Source of the DNA: Ursus arctos
Lineage: Eukaryota > Chordata > Mammalia > Carnivora > Ursidae
Direction of reading: 5' to 3'
Assembly: GCF_023065955.2 (NCBI RefSeq)
Contig: NW_026622997.1
Location: forward strand, 7,984,001-8,048,000
DNA length: 64,000 bases
The notes below the pieces were generated by a model. That model made no database searches, was not told where the DNA came from, and was given only the letters and a program-made list of their open reading frames with translations. Below, one piece after another: positions 12,501 through 23,514 of the stretch (its first letter is position 1; each line of letters opens with the position of its first letter). The translations under genes and the position numbers were made by a program.

Positions 12501-14324
12501 ATTTTCATTCACCACTCACGGTGGATCCCGAGCCAGATCTGCACCTGCACTGAGGAAGAAGAGAATTTGGGCTCCCGCGGAGTCGGGCGGAGTGAAGAAG
12601 GGGGCAGCGCCCTCGGGGGCCTTTGGTGGGGCTCCCAGTCCAATGGCAGAGACTGAGTTGACTTACCAGCCGTCCTCTGGGTGAGGCAAAACCGTACGGA
12701 AGCTTAGTTGGTTAAGGAAACTATATCGACATTTTTCAAAGAGTTATAAAAATCTCTTCTTTTGCTTCTGCCTGTGACTAACAGTGACACCCTTCAACTT
12801 GTTTCCAATCCACTTGGAGATTTTTTCCCCCACCTCTGAAGCAAAGTGATAGGATTTATCTTATTTTCCTTTAGTGCCAGAGTCTGGTGACATTAGACCT
12901 TGGGCAGGGGTTTTTCTTTTGTGAGCTAAGAAATGGCATGGGACAGCTGCTGCCGGCAAAAATATTTTGTCTGCACTTGTTGAGAGGTGTGTGTGTGGGG
13001 GGGAAGTAGGGGTGGAGGAGGCAGGGATGGGGGTGGATGTGCTTGAGAATACTGGTCTTCAGGGGGACTGATAGGGAAAATTTTTAAAAATATGAATGGT
13101 TCTTATAGCACCAAGAAAGTTCAACATTCTCGAGATCTTCCTTGGAAACAGACTGCTTGGATTAGACAATTTTGGTATGAGAGCCTAATCCTCCTACTTC
13201 AGAAATGAGGTAAGAAGAAAACTGCTTTGAGAGAATCACTCTGACTGTTACATTATGTGGAGAATCGATGGTATCAGGATGCGGGTGGAGGCAAGGAGAC
13301 CATTTAGGTCAGCACAGGAGTCCAGAGGGGAGCCAAGGGGGAGCAGCTGGCCGCAGCGCGTCTGGACAGAGCCAGCAGGGTTTGCTGATGAATGAGACGT
13401 GAACAGGGGGAGGATGAGAGGGGTCCGGGAGGAGGCCAAGATTTGCGGCCTGACTCCCTGGAAGAATGCAGGTGCCACTTGTGCCACTTTCTGAGATGAG
13501 GAGGACTGTGGGAAAGGCAGGCTTTGTGGGGGACCCTTTTAAGTTTCCAACACACGTTCAAGTGGGGGTGCTGGGTAGACAGCTGACTCTAGCACAGGGC
13601 TGGAACACAGGAAACCTCAGAGACACAAGTGTGGGAGGCATCGGTGTGTTGAAGGTACGGAAGCCGCAGGCTGGGGGAGGGTCCCTCACAGGGAGAGCAG
13701 CTGGAGGAGAGAATGTCACTGGGGAATTTCATGGGGCAGGCTGGGACTGTGAGTGAGAAACCACAGAGGCACTGGGAGGCGGGCCGCAGGAAGGAGACAG
13801 AGCCCAGGGATCAGCCCCGCCCCAGCGCCAAGGAAGAGACTGATTGAGGCTCCAGGCCGTGACGCCTCGAGCCCTTCAGTGGCCTTGGCCAGAGCAGCGG
13901 CATGAAGGGAGGGCAGCCTGGCTGGAGTGAGGCCAGGAGAGAAAGGGAGGAGAGGATCTGGAGACACCGTGGAAGCCTTTCTCCGGGGTTTTGCTGGAGA
14001 GGGGCAGAGACATGGGGAGGGAATCACAATGGTGTGAGACAAGGAAAGATATTTTGTAGGATCGTGTCTGTATGCCGATGAAAACAGTCTAGTGCAGGGG
14101 AGAAAACCCACGATGCAGGAGAGAGAGGGATGAATCGCTCGTATGCTGTCCTTGAGAAGGTGAGGAGGAAGGGGGACAGGTGTACAGGTGGAGGGGTAGC
14201 TCCAGGTGGCAGCGGAAGCTTCATCCGTAGTAACTAGAACAGAGGCGGACTTAATGGGTTCCGTTGCAGAGAGTTTGTTGGGTTTGGTGGGAGGAACACA
14301 TTTGGAACAGAATGTGAATTATTC
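9566..14324. other. Intergenic, mostly unassigned, with a small CpG cluster
   Basis: L2/MIR-like tails occur near 9985 and 10775. A local CG-rich patch lies at about 10600-10735. The rest contains no recognized gene or repeat. Confidence 0.5.
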
Positions 14325-14335
14325 TATGCTCTTTA

Positions 14336-14538
14336 TTTATTTATTTTTTAAAGATTTTATTTATTTATTCGACAGAGATAGAGACAGCCAGCGAGAGAGG
14401 GAACACAAGCAGGGGGAGTGGGAGAGGAAGAAGCAGGCCCATAGTGGAGGAGCCTGATGTGGGGCTCGATCCAAGAACGCCAGGATCACGCCCTGAGCCG
14501 AAGGCAGACGCTTAACCGCTGCGCCACCCAGGCGCCCC
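14336..14538 (-). mobile_element. SINEC, minus orientation
   Basis: A full-length SINE of the same type as the one at 602 is flanked by a perfect 11-base duplication TATGCTCTTTA (14325-14335 and 14539-14549). The tail is an AAATAAATAAAT-rich run on the minus strand. Confidence 0.95.
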
Positions 14539-14679
14539 TATGCTCTTTAGATTAGAGAAAGGCCACTTGGGGTGGTGAACACAGCTTTGGGCTTTGCCTC
14601 TTGACCCCAGGCCACGGGGGCTCCTCAGTGGAGAATCTAGACAAACACTGAACAGCAGATGTAGCAACTCTCAGTAAAT

Positions 14680-14727
14680 CATATATATACATACATATAT
14701 GACTTACATATATGTGTATATATGTAC
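14680..14727. repeat. AT-rich (TATATAC) simple repeat
   Basis: Alternating ATATATACATACATATATG units are directly beside LTR copy A. Confidence 0.8.
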
Positions 14728-14758
14728 ATTGCCACTGCGGCAGGGGTGGGGCATTCTG

Positions 14759-15114
14759 ATTGGCACAGGCGGTGAAGAATTCACCCAAGGCAGATCAAAG
14801 GAGACAGAAGTTTCTTGAATACACTGCACGGGAGCAGCAGGCAGGACGGCAAAGGAAAGACCGTTTGCCGAGAGGTGGTGGGGGGCGGCTATAGTTATGG
14901 GGTGGAGTGAGGAGCTATGGGAACCTATGGAATTTTCCTTTTTTTGGTAACTGTGCCTGGTTGTAAGTAGCCCATTGGTCCGTGAGGGACTCTGGCCATT
15001 TCAAGGTGGGACACTCAATGAGCCCATGTACATCAGTGTGGTAGTCGCTGTGGGTCCTCTTGCCTTGCTCAAGTTTTCATTGCTTAAGCCTGTTGCCTAA
15101 AAGTGGTCTCTATA
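14759..15114 (-). mobile_element. Class I endogenous retrovirus solo LTR (copy A)
   Basis: This block aligns by eye along its whole length with 24585-24940. On the minus strand both carry CCTTGGGTGAATTCTT near the 3' end and TCTGTCTCCTTTG just before it, typical of class I LTR R-U5 sequence. The poly(A) signal is decayed here. No retroviral genes adjoin it, so it looks like a solo LTR. Confidence 0.6.
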
Positions 15115-16324
15115 GCAGGGACATTCGGCGCTCATCAGACGTTCTGTCTGCTTCCCATATTTTCCACAAAACCTCTCCCTCCTGCCACAGAGAGGCAGCA
15201 ACAGGTGACAGGTTCTGGCTACTGGCCACAGGAAGATTTGAGATGTCACTTCTAGGTCACAGCATCACGAAGCCTGACCCAACAGTGCAGATCTCTCTTT
15301 TGCTGTTGGGACCCCAGGTATGGTCTGGGTCCCCTGAAGGACTATACGGAGCAGAGTCCTCCCACCTTACCTCCTACCCCCCAGTGCCAAAGCCCTTGCA
15401 GGATTAAAATGTCACTGTAGCATAACCTAGCCTATTATGAAACCAAGCACCACATCACCAATCATGGCGTATGACGGAGTTTGGGTTTGGTTTTGGATTA
15501 AATGCCCAAGGATCTCATGAGAGAGTCCTGTGATGCTGAAAACATCCTGGATGTTCTTATGACTCACTGATTGCACTGTGAACATGCCCGGGGCAGCTCT
15601 CTCTTCAGACGGCGTGCGTTGTCATTCCAAGCCTCACTTTTCTTCACCTGGAAGGGAGGTAACCGGTATCCTCCCCACAGAGCAGTTTTCTTATCTGTCA
15701 TCTAAAAAAAATCCTGTAATGCTTGGTTCCTACTGAAATTCACGCCAGACAAAGTCTCACAACCCAAACTGGTGGCAGAAAGAGGAGAGGGATGAATGAA
15801 AGCACCGATGCCCCTCTTGCCCTCTTTTCAAGCCGACCCTTGGGAGACTGGCCTCTTTTGCGGTGTGCTGCTGGGTGCTTTTGCATTTGTGGGCTGTGGC
15901 CTACCTGAGAAACAGGACCTGCTGTTTCAGCTGAGTCTAAAATTGCAGAGCCTGGAGAAAAGACTGCCCCCGACAGAGTTCCTGAGTTACAAAGAGTGAG
16001 AACCCAGCGACTCACCCTTGCTTTCTGAAAGCGAAAGCTACCCCGCAGTCAGCCCGCTTCCTTCCCACCTGCCACCTAGTGGTGTCTCGAAGAATTGCAC
16101 CCTCCTGCTCAGGGCCGAGGGACGACAGGGATCTTGTTACCATTCTGCATTCTTATCTGATCTTCAGAGGGCATTAGCTCTGGAAGGCGCCTTAGAGATC
16201 CTCTTAGCCAATCTTCTCAGTTTACAGCTAAGGTAACAGAGACCTAGAAGAGAGGCGTAGAGGCTAATTAATGGTGGAGCCAGGCCTAGAGCCCAAGGCC
16301 CCGAGGAGGCCCTTATTTATCCTT
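15115..16324. other. Intergenic, no recognized feature
   Basis: No gene, RNA or repeat that I can name, beyond a weak MIR-like text near 16170-16270. Confidence 0.45.
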
Positions 16325-16420
16325 CCAGCATGTATTCATTTACTCACTCAGCCACTCAGTCAATATTTCTTTGGTGCCTACTAGGTGCACGGTCCATGCT
16401 GGGCAAGGCGCCGAAGCTGG
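16325..16420. repeat. L2-like fragment
   Basis: CAATATTTCTTTGGTGCCTA and CTAGGTGCACGGTCCATGC are diverged L2 3'-end text. Confidence 0.4.
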
Positions 16421-16814
16421 CAGACCTGGTAGCTGCCCTCAAGGAGCTTTTCAAGAAGAACGATGAGCATGGAAACAGGCCATCACAGAAAGTGAGTGCT
16501 CTATGGGAGGTAAGCTGAAGGGCCAGGAGGGGCTGTGCCTGCCCGCCAAGGCAGCGAAGGCTTCCCCGAGGGGTGCTCTTGGGGTTGACTTCTGGACGAG
16601 TGGTTTCTCCAGCAGGTAAGTCAGGGGCAGGCCCAGGGAGGGGCAGCAAATACATGGTGCACAGGGCAAGCAGAGGTGGTGGTAGGTTCTGGGCGCCTGG
16701 TGGAGTTTGGTATTTGTGGTCAGAGCGTAAAGCAGCAGGTGGGTGACAGGACAGCCATGAAGCAGCCTGGCAGCTGGGCCGGGGGCCTCAGATGTCTGCA
16801 AAGGCATTGAGGCT

Positions 16815-17320
16815 AAATGTCCCTGAAGAAAGTTTTCATTAGAGAAAATAACAAAAGCAAGTTTATTCATTTGACAGATCTCTCTGGCCACAGTGAGAGA
16901 GGCCCCCTGGAGGAAGCAAGAGAGCCAGCCCGAATGCCAGGGCAGCAGTTCATGCAAGAGAATCAAGGGCAAGGTCTGCCCCAGGCCCGAAGTGCGGGTG
17001 GTGAGGGTGTGAGGGAGGAGTGTGGGCGAAAGCCGTGGGCAGCCCTTTTTGCAGTAATAGAGAAGACTCCTGAGTTGCGGTTTGGAAACCCGAGGGAGTG
17101 GCGGAACATTCGCCCAAGGAATACAGGAAGGAAAGGGCTGGGGGGAGGGCAGGAGGGAGAGGGTGGAAGAGAAGACGAAATTGGGTATGGACACACCGAA
17201 GGGCCAGGCGCTGTGGGGGACAGTTAAGAAATAATCGCCAGCAGGCAGCTGGGCCTGTGCACGCCTCTAGGAAAAGCAATGATGGCCGTACATGCATACT
17301 TTCGAGATGAGGTAACAAGC
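16815..17320 (-). mobile_element. Candidate retroviral-type LTR, minus orientation
   Basis: The minus strand contains AATAAACTTGCTTTTGTTAT at about 16867-16848, which looks like the poly(A)-signal/R region of a class I LTR. The preceding sequence (TGCCCTGGCATTCGGGCTGG) also has LTR character. A 247-codon open frame on this strand (16451-17194) overlaps it and has no recognizable protein family. Edges are uncertain. Confidence 0.35.
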
Positions 17321-18014
17321 AAATTCATGGCCGTGGATGAAATTGCCCAGGGAATGCGTAAGGTGAGCGGAGAACAGGCTACAGAAGGAGCCTGTCCCGG
17401 GTTGGGTTCACCAGAAAGCAATTTCAGAAAGTTTCGTCTGCACATGTTATTAGAGAGTACCCTTGGAATCAACACTCCTGCAGGGGAGTGAGAGGAAGTA
17501 CGAGTGGGCAGAGGCAGAAGGAAAAGCCTCCGGTGACCTCATGGGGAGCTCTGGAGTTCACATGGCTGTCAGAGTTGACTGCTTGGGGCCAAAGTGGCTG
17601 TATCTTTATTCCCTTGCCTCTATCAGAGAGCCTCCTGCCCCCACCCCCCATCACAGGAAACACCTTGGGGCAAGGCAGCTCTCAGTAGCAGAGGTCATCC
17701 CTAAAGGGGTTGACTCTCGAGGGCCCTGTGGTCCAGCAACTGGGCAACAATTCTTTCCTGGAAGGAGGATCTGCCCTTAGGCCCGAGTTATATTTGGGTC
17801 CATTTGCTGTCACAGTTGAGCAAGGGCATACCGCATGGCACCCAAGTAGCCCATCTGAGTGTCAGACATTTTCCTCCCTGCCCCTACCTGGTAACAGCAG
17901 CCCTATCTCCCCCTTATGATGAGGGTGTTGTTCCCCTGCCAGGACGGTGACTCCTCTTTGTGAGTTGCTGGGCTCTAGACACAAGGAGCCCAAAGTGCCT
18001 GGTGGCCGCCATAG

Positions 18015-18730
18015 CTAATTACTGAGCAGAACTGTTGCTGTGTCCCCTGGACGAAGTGTTCTCCCTTTGGCAAGCAGGACCGCTACTGCTGCAGTCCGTA
18101 AGTGCAGCTTGGGGAAGCACACGGCCCTGTTCCGGTGGGGGGAGTGAGGATAAGAGGGGCTGCTCCTGCTTCCACTCTTGGATCCCTGACTTACATGGTC
18201 TTCCGCTGGGAGCACAGCACCATATATAGTCCTTTCGTTCAAGCTACACAGAGGATCTGGGGGGATGGTTCTCCATCCTCCTAAATTACCATCTCTGAGC
18301 ATTTCGGTCTTCGGTGGGCAGCTTGTGGGTGGCACAGATGGTGTGATGTGGCCAGAGGCTCCCATGGCTCTGGGCCCACTCTCCCACCTTTTTGGCCGTC
18401 TCACGTGATGTTCCGTGTGATGCCATGCTGGAAGCTCACACACTCTGCAAGAGCCCAGATGATGGCACGAGGGCTCACACCTGGAACGTGGTTCTATTCC
18501 ATCAGAACCAATTACTGGCCCTTCTGGGTGGAAAGAGCCCCATATCTTGGGGGGTAGCAGTCAGTTCTCCTTGAGGCCTGGTGCCATGGCAGCCTCAGTC
18601 TGGGCCTCTGTTGGTAAGGAGGATGTTTGGTGATGGGAGCAGCAAGAACAGCTCTGGTAATGGAATTCCATGCTGTTGACTCCTGCATCACCACCACCTC
18701 CGCTACCACGGATCTTTCGTTCTTGGCCAT
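18015..18730 (-). pseudogene. ERV-L integrase core and C-terminal remnant
   Basis: Minus-strand open pieces include an integrase-core-like end (PAWHHTEHHVRRPKR) and a later NERTIYGAVLPAEDH stretch that fits the integrase C-terminal region. Frameshifts separate the pieces. Assignment rests on gene order and recall of the family. Confidence 0.55.
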
Positions 18731-19077
18731 TCATTGTACCAGCCCTGGGGGGGTAGAAGACAGGGGCTAACATCAACCTGTTGAGTCATTCTGTCTACTG
18801 GTGTTCTCTGCTGGGTGATAACAGGTGACCCAGTGATCTTCACCCTTGGTGGACACTCTATCCACATGCCTCTTCCCCAGACCTCCCTGTCCTGTCTTCC
18901 GTCTTCCAATCTTTCTCCCCAGAGTTTCCTGTTCAGCCCAGCCAATGCCTGGCCCTCTGCCCATGAGTCTATGTGCACTCTAACCTTGGGCTCCTGCTCT
19001 GGCCACGCGACGTGGCTGACCAGGCGCACTGCCGGAGTAAGGCTCCAGCACAACCGCTGTAGCTGGCGCCCCTGCAC
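18703..19077 (-). pseudogene. ERV-L RNase H/integrase N-terminal remnant
   Basis: A 124-codon open stretch on the minus strand contains the RNase H end (VRVHIDSWAEG) and the region joining RNase H to the integrase zinc-binding domain (VKITGSPVITQQRTPVDRMT). It is a decayed fragment of an ancient endogenous retrovirus. It has no intact flanking pol frame and is not expected to encode active enzyme. Confidence 0.65.
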
Positions 19078-19098
19078 GGACCTATCTGAAAACCAAGC

Positions 19099-19404
19099 TC
19101 AGGCTCTTACCTCGTTCGTCGCCCTTTCTGTGGGATCCCCCATACAGCCAGAGGTGCAAACTAAACACAGGGCATTGGTGAAACGGAGGTGACAGCACTG
19201 TAGGGCATCAGTGTGATATTCTGTGGGATGTCTGGACAGTCTAGATCTCTTCACGATGTTCTGACAGAGGGTGGGGAGCGAACATGGTCCCGGGCAAAAC
19301 TCTCTGTGAATGTTGTTGTCCATCCCATGGAAATGCAAGCTGTTTCTGCTCCTCTGTTCTGATCGGAATAGAAAAGAATGCGTATCGCAGATCGCCGGCC
19401 ACAT
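19099..19404 (-). pseudogene. ERV-L reverse transcriptase remnant
   Basis: The minus-strand piece contains SLPTLCQNIVKRSRL, resembling the palm-domain segment just before the catalytic aspartates of ERV-L reverse transcriptase. The catalytic YxDD box is not recognizable in this frame. The fragment is short and broken. Confidence 0.55.
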
Positions 19405-20440
19405 ATTATGTCCCTGCGGCCTTACTATACTGCTCTATCAAAGCTACTGCATCCGTGCAGTTGGGACTGCTTCTTGGTTGAGTTTGTTGTAGTCTGTTAT
19501 CATCTTCCAAAATTCAGCTGGGGAAGTAGAAATATGATGAAGACCACCACCACTACAGCCTCTGGGTCCTTAAGGCTGGCACTAATTTCCACCATCTTCC
19601 CCTCGATGCAGTGTTGCTTGGCTGGGGAAGGGGCAGTTTCATGGTTTTCCGCAGAGCTTTCTCCACTATGAGAGCTCTTACTCCACAGGCCAAGGACCCC
19701 CTGTGGGGATTGTGCCAGCTTCCAAATATGCCTATCCCAGTTATATATTCAGGGACCAGGTGAATGATCCCAGATTGCTCTGCAGGCCAAATGGACCCTT
19801 AACCAGGACACTATGTGTTGTCTGGTTCCTGCACACCCCCATGTTAGCAGGAGGACCATGAAGACACTTCAGGTCTCCGTATCTCAATTCCAACTTGGAC
19901 TCTTGAGATGTTCAGGTCTTCGTTTTCCCTAGTGTAGTGTTACCTGGGTAAATGACCTTTGGTCTCTTCAGGGAGGGGCTGGATGGTCATACTGTGTATA
20001 CTTAATATGCTGTTGCAGGGGACCTGGCCATGTCTTTAGTTATTGGGTTCCAGGTCCAGAACCTGAGCCAAAGGACCATAAGATTTTATTGAGGTGACTG
20101 CACTCAGCCTCCTGATCGTCCATCCACAGTTTCTTCTGATGCTGTGGGGTGAATCAACTCTTGAAGTCAGCCTCAGCGGAATCCATGGCACTCTGGAGCA
20201 AAAACGGCCCCTCACAGTTGTCCTGCACTGGGCCGAAATGGCCTGGCCTCTGTACTGCTGCCTCCATCAGTCACCGAATGTGAGCTGTCCTGGGAAGGGT
20301 GTGCAGACTCCAAAGGAGGTGATAGTGGATGACAGTCTGCTAACAGCATTTCCAGCAGCTGGGACAAGTCCTTTCTTGAAGGGGGATGTAGGTGGCACAT
20401 CTCAGAGCCCACCACAGAGTCTTTGGAGAAGCCACCAAAG

Positions 20441-21057
20441 TTGACAGTGTGGGGCTCTTGAGGATGTGGAGAAGGATAGGGTCAGAGCACAGGTGGATAG
20501 ATTAACCTTCGACGAGAGGAGGGGAAACTCAAGGCAATGGGGGGAGGAGAAGGTAGTAAGAATGGATCAAATGAAGATAAGGGTTTGAGTAGAAGGACAA
20601 GGTGTAGGGGAAATTAAGCCAGATAATCTCCATTTTCTTTGTAAAATTAGAAGCACCTTATCTGGTGAACTTGAGCTTGGATAGGGTTAGGGCTTGAGGA
20701 TAATAGTCCTGAGAGTAAATGAGACAGAACACAGTCTAAGGGAGTGCACGGTAGTGTTTGAGGGGCAGCTGCTGTTGGGGCCATGCCTGATTGTGACCCT
20801 TGCCTGCTGGTCAGGTGGTTTTCCCAGCAGTGCTCAGTACCCAGCTGTAGGAGCAGAGAGGAGTTCACTTCAACCTGTGCTGAGTGGGTGTGGAGGAGGA
20901 CCGTGAGGCAATATGCTGTTAACTAGTTGCCTCAGTTTCCCCAGACAGTTCTTCTGGATTCTTTAGATATAAATTCTCATTTTAAAAATTGTTTGTTTCC
21001 TAGGGGATGAAGCATGAGAGGGTGTTAGGGTTGAGATGTGGTGAGATCATCTGCTCC
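20441..21057. other. Intergenic, unassigned
   Basis: This GA-rich then mixed sequence lies between the ERV-L region and the LINE-1 fragment. It may still belong to the retroviral element, but I see no supporting motif. Confidence 0.4.
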
Positions 21058-21250
21058 ATTGGTTCCATTTATCAATTTGTTCTTTTACGGGTCTTGTTGT
21101 TTTATAAAGGAAATCTTTGTCTAATTAAAGATCACAAAGGTTTTCTCCTATGTTTTCTTCTAGAAGTTTTATAGTTTAAAGTTTTATGTTTAGGTCTATA
21201 AACCATTTTGAGTTCGTTTTTGTGTATGACACGAAGTATGAACTAAGATT
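21058..21250 (-). mobile_element. Inverted upstream segment of a LINE-1 (twin-priming-like)
   Basis: This segment reads on the minus strand as the LINE-1 ORF2 stretch containing AACATAGGAGAAAACC. It directly abuts a sense LINE-1 3' segment starting near 21262. The inverted part comes from slightly upstream in the element, with a gap at the join. That order is what twin priming produces. Confidence 0.7.
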
Positions 21251-21254
21251 CCCT

Positions 21255-22196
21255 AGTAAATAAGGAAATGCAAAGTAAAACCACAATGAGATACCACTAC
21301 ACACTGCTTAGAATGGCTAAAATGAACAAGCTTGACCATACCAAGTAGTTGACGTGGTCCTTGCTGTTTGATGGGGATGGGGAGGACCCAGAACTCCATA
21401 CACTGATGGGAATGTTATGGTATAATCACTACGGAAAACAGTTCATTAAGTTCTTTAAAAAATTATACATACAGGGGCAACTGGATGGCTCAGTTGGTTA
21501 AGTGCCTGACTCATGATTTGGGCTCAGGTCATGATCTCAGGGTCTTGGGACTGAGCCCCACGCTGGGCTCCCCACTCAGTGCAGAGTCTGCTTGTTCTTC
21601 TCCCTCTGCTTCTCTCTCCCTCTCTCAGTAAATAAATAAGTAAATAAAATCTTAAAAAAAAAAAAAAGAAGAAATTACACATACTACTGCCATATGATAT
21701 AACTATTCTACTCTTAGGTGTTTATCTACCAGAGATGAAAGCATATGGGTGGCAGCTTCAGTGTAACAGCCCCAAACTGGAAACAGCCCAAATGAACATC
21801 AACAGGTGAAAGAATGAACAAACAGTGGTGTGGCCCTGTGACGGAATACCACTCCGCAATAAAAAGGAGTGAACTATTGATACACACAACAATGGATGGA
21901 TCTCAAAGTAATTATGAGTCAAAAGGCAGGCAAAAAACCTGTACACACTCTACGATTCCATTTATCTAAAACTAGAAAATCCAAACGAATCGGAAGCGAC
22001 AAAATGCATATTAGTGGTTGGGGGGGAACAGGAGGGTTATAAAGGGGCTCGAGGACACCTCTGGGGTTGGTGGACATGTTCACTATCTTCATCATAGCCA
22101 TGGTGTCGTGGGATATACTTCAAAACTTCAATTTACACACTTTAAATGTGTAGTTACTGTGCGTCGATTATACCTGAATAAAGCTGTTAAAAGTAT
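21255..22196 (+). mobile_element. LINE-1 3' segment, sense, with an inserted SINE
   Basis: The sequence AAGGAAATGCAAAGTAAAAC starts a recognizable LINE-1 ORF2 3' region (GAGATACCACTACACAC). It continues after the SINE at 21474-21671 and ends with TACCTGAATAAAGCTGTTAA. It is old and diverged. Confidence 0.85.
21474..21671 (+). mobile_element. Older SINEC subfamily inserted in a LINE-1 fragment
   Basis: The head reads GGCAACTGGATGGCTCAG and the tail is AAATAAAATCTT plus poly(A). It differs from the GGCACAGCGG type by a CTCAGTTGGTTAAG box and a different middle. Flanks AAATTATACATAC and AAATTACACATAC are a target duplication with one change, within LINE-1 sequence. Confidence 0.9.
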
Positions 22197-22336
22197 TGAC
22201 CTGAAAGTTAACTTTTGTATTGAGTCATCGATAATTAGCAAATAGAACAAACCTGTAAAAATACTTAACCTTTTACATTTCAATGTTGTCTACTGAGACC
22301 TATTAGAGATTTAAAAAGTAGGACTGTGATAGTTCT

Positions 22337-22537
22337 TTTTTTTTTTTTTAAGATTTTATTTATTTATTCGACAGAGATAGAGACAGCCAGTGAGAGAGGG
22401 AACACAATCGGGGGGAGTGGGAGAGGAAGAAGCAGGCTCATAGCAGAGGAGCCCGATGCGGGGCTCGATCCCACAAAGCCAGGATCACGCCCTGAGCCGA
22501 AGGCAGACGCCCAACCGCTGTGCCACCCAGGCGCCCC
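22337..22537 (-). mobile_element. SINEC, minus orientation, with perfect 16-base duplication
   Basis: The element is flanked by GGACTGTGATAGTTCT at 22321-22336 and again at 22538-22553 with no mismatch. Such a perfect duplication suggests a fairly recent insertion. Confidence 0.95.
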
Positions 22538-22761
22538 GGACTGTGATAGTTCTGACATAAAAAGCAATGGTCTGTTGTAACAGAACCTGACAAAATGGAT
22601 CCTGCTTGCTTTTACCTCATTCTCTCTTATATTGAAGGCTTCCTTATTTCAGCTCTGTAGTGTCCCAAAGTGACTCAAATTAAAGGGTCCCTTAGCAGGG
22701 GTTATAATGGCCACCCTTAACCCTGCTTCCCATACTGACGCCTATGCCTTTCCACTCCTCC

Positions 22762-22870
22762 GAAAAGTACTTATTCTTATTTCCATTTTGTCCACGAGGA
22801 AACAGAGTCTCAGAAAGGTTAAAAACTCAGCCCGAGGCCCAGGCTTGGATGTGTTTGCAAACCTCAGGGG
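22762..22870 (-). repeat. MIR element, minus orientation
   Basis: The plus strand shows ACGAGGAAACAGAGTCTCAG then AAAGGTTAAAAACTCAGCCC, the reversed MIR core. Confidence 0.6.
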
Positions 22871-23330
22871 GTGAGTCTTAGAGTGCCTCCTGCCAACTTT
22901 ACTGGTCACAATTTTTGGAGGCTTTCTTGCAATATCGCCGCCTTTCTCAAAGGCTAGCTGCATTCAAGTCTTCCCTGTAGGTACAGGGCTCCTAGGGGAG
23001 GAGGATTTTGATAAACCAAACCAAAGACGATGTGATGGGGGGTGGCTGCGCTAAGAGCGCTTAAGAGACTAATTAAAAATCACGACCTGGGAAGAAGACA
23101 GTGCAGCTAGTTCCAGCACATCAAGGCTACTTATCAAGCACTAAGGAGGAGAGAGGGAACAAGCGAGGGCGAGCTCGGCCCGGCACCCCTGAACATCCTG
23201 AGGTCACCCGCCCTGACGCCGGCCCTGCCCCTGCCGCTGATAACCGCAGGTTTTAAGCAAACCCCAGCTCTGAGAGAGGCCGGAGCCCCGCGGTCTGCGC
23301 TCTGACTACCGCTCCAGGGCGAGCAGCCCG

Positions 23331-23357
23331 GCCCCGCCCACTCCTGGCCCCGCCCCT
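23331..23357 (+). promoter_or_regulatory. Paired GC boxes (Sp1/KLF-type sites) upstream of PSMG4
   Basis: Two copies of CCCCGCCC, 16 bases apart start to start, lie about 160-185 bases 5' of the PSMG4 ATG. Such GC boxes are commonly bound by Sp/KLF factors in TATA-less CpG-island promoters. Binding here is inferred, not shown. Confidence 0.5.
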
Positions 23358-23399
23358 GTCCCGCGCTAGCCCCTCCTCCTCCCCGGGCCCGCCAGGACC

Positions 23400-23408
23400 G
23401 AAAGTGAA
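23400..23408 (+). promoter_or_regulatory. GAAAGTGAA, IRF/ISRE-like half element in the PSMG4 5' region
   Basis: The string GAAAGTGAA resembles the core recognized by interferon regulatory factors. It is close to the likely transcription start. The match is not a full ISRE because the next bases are GG. Function is speculative. Confidence 0.25.
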
Positions 23409-23514
23409 GGCGCGCGCTCGGCCTCTCGGCGCTCGCTTGCTTGGGTCTGGCCCGGCCGGCGACCGCAGCGCAACCAGAGTCTCGGCGCTAGCGGGACTGG
23501 GCCCGCCGGGCGGC

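Larger units (their letters stand above)
17480..20440 (-). mobile_element. Decayed ERV-L (class III) pol region, minus strand
   Basis: Reading the minus strand, broken open pieces follow the order expected of an ERV-L pol gene. A reverse-transcriptase-like piece lies at 19099-19404 (key residues PTLCQNIVKR). RNase H and integrase zinc-region sequence lies at 18703-19077 (VHIDSWAEGQALAG, WGRGMWIE). Integrase core and C-terminal sequence runs from about 18730 to 18015. Sequence toward 17480 would hold the region downstream of integrase. Numerous stops and frameshifts break it, and no gag or env was recognized. Boundaries are approximate. Confidence 0.65.

Noticed and set aside
1..23160. TUBB2A/TUBB2B, expected to the left of PSMG4 in the human order
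   Set aside because: I found no beta-tubulin coding sequence here; those genes would lie beyond the left edge.
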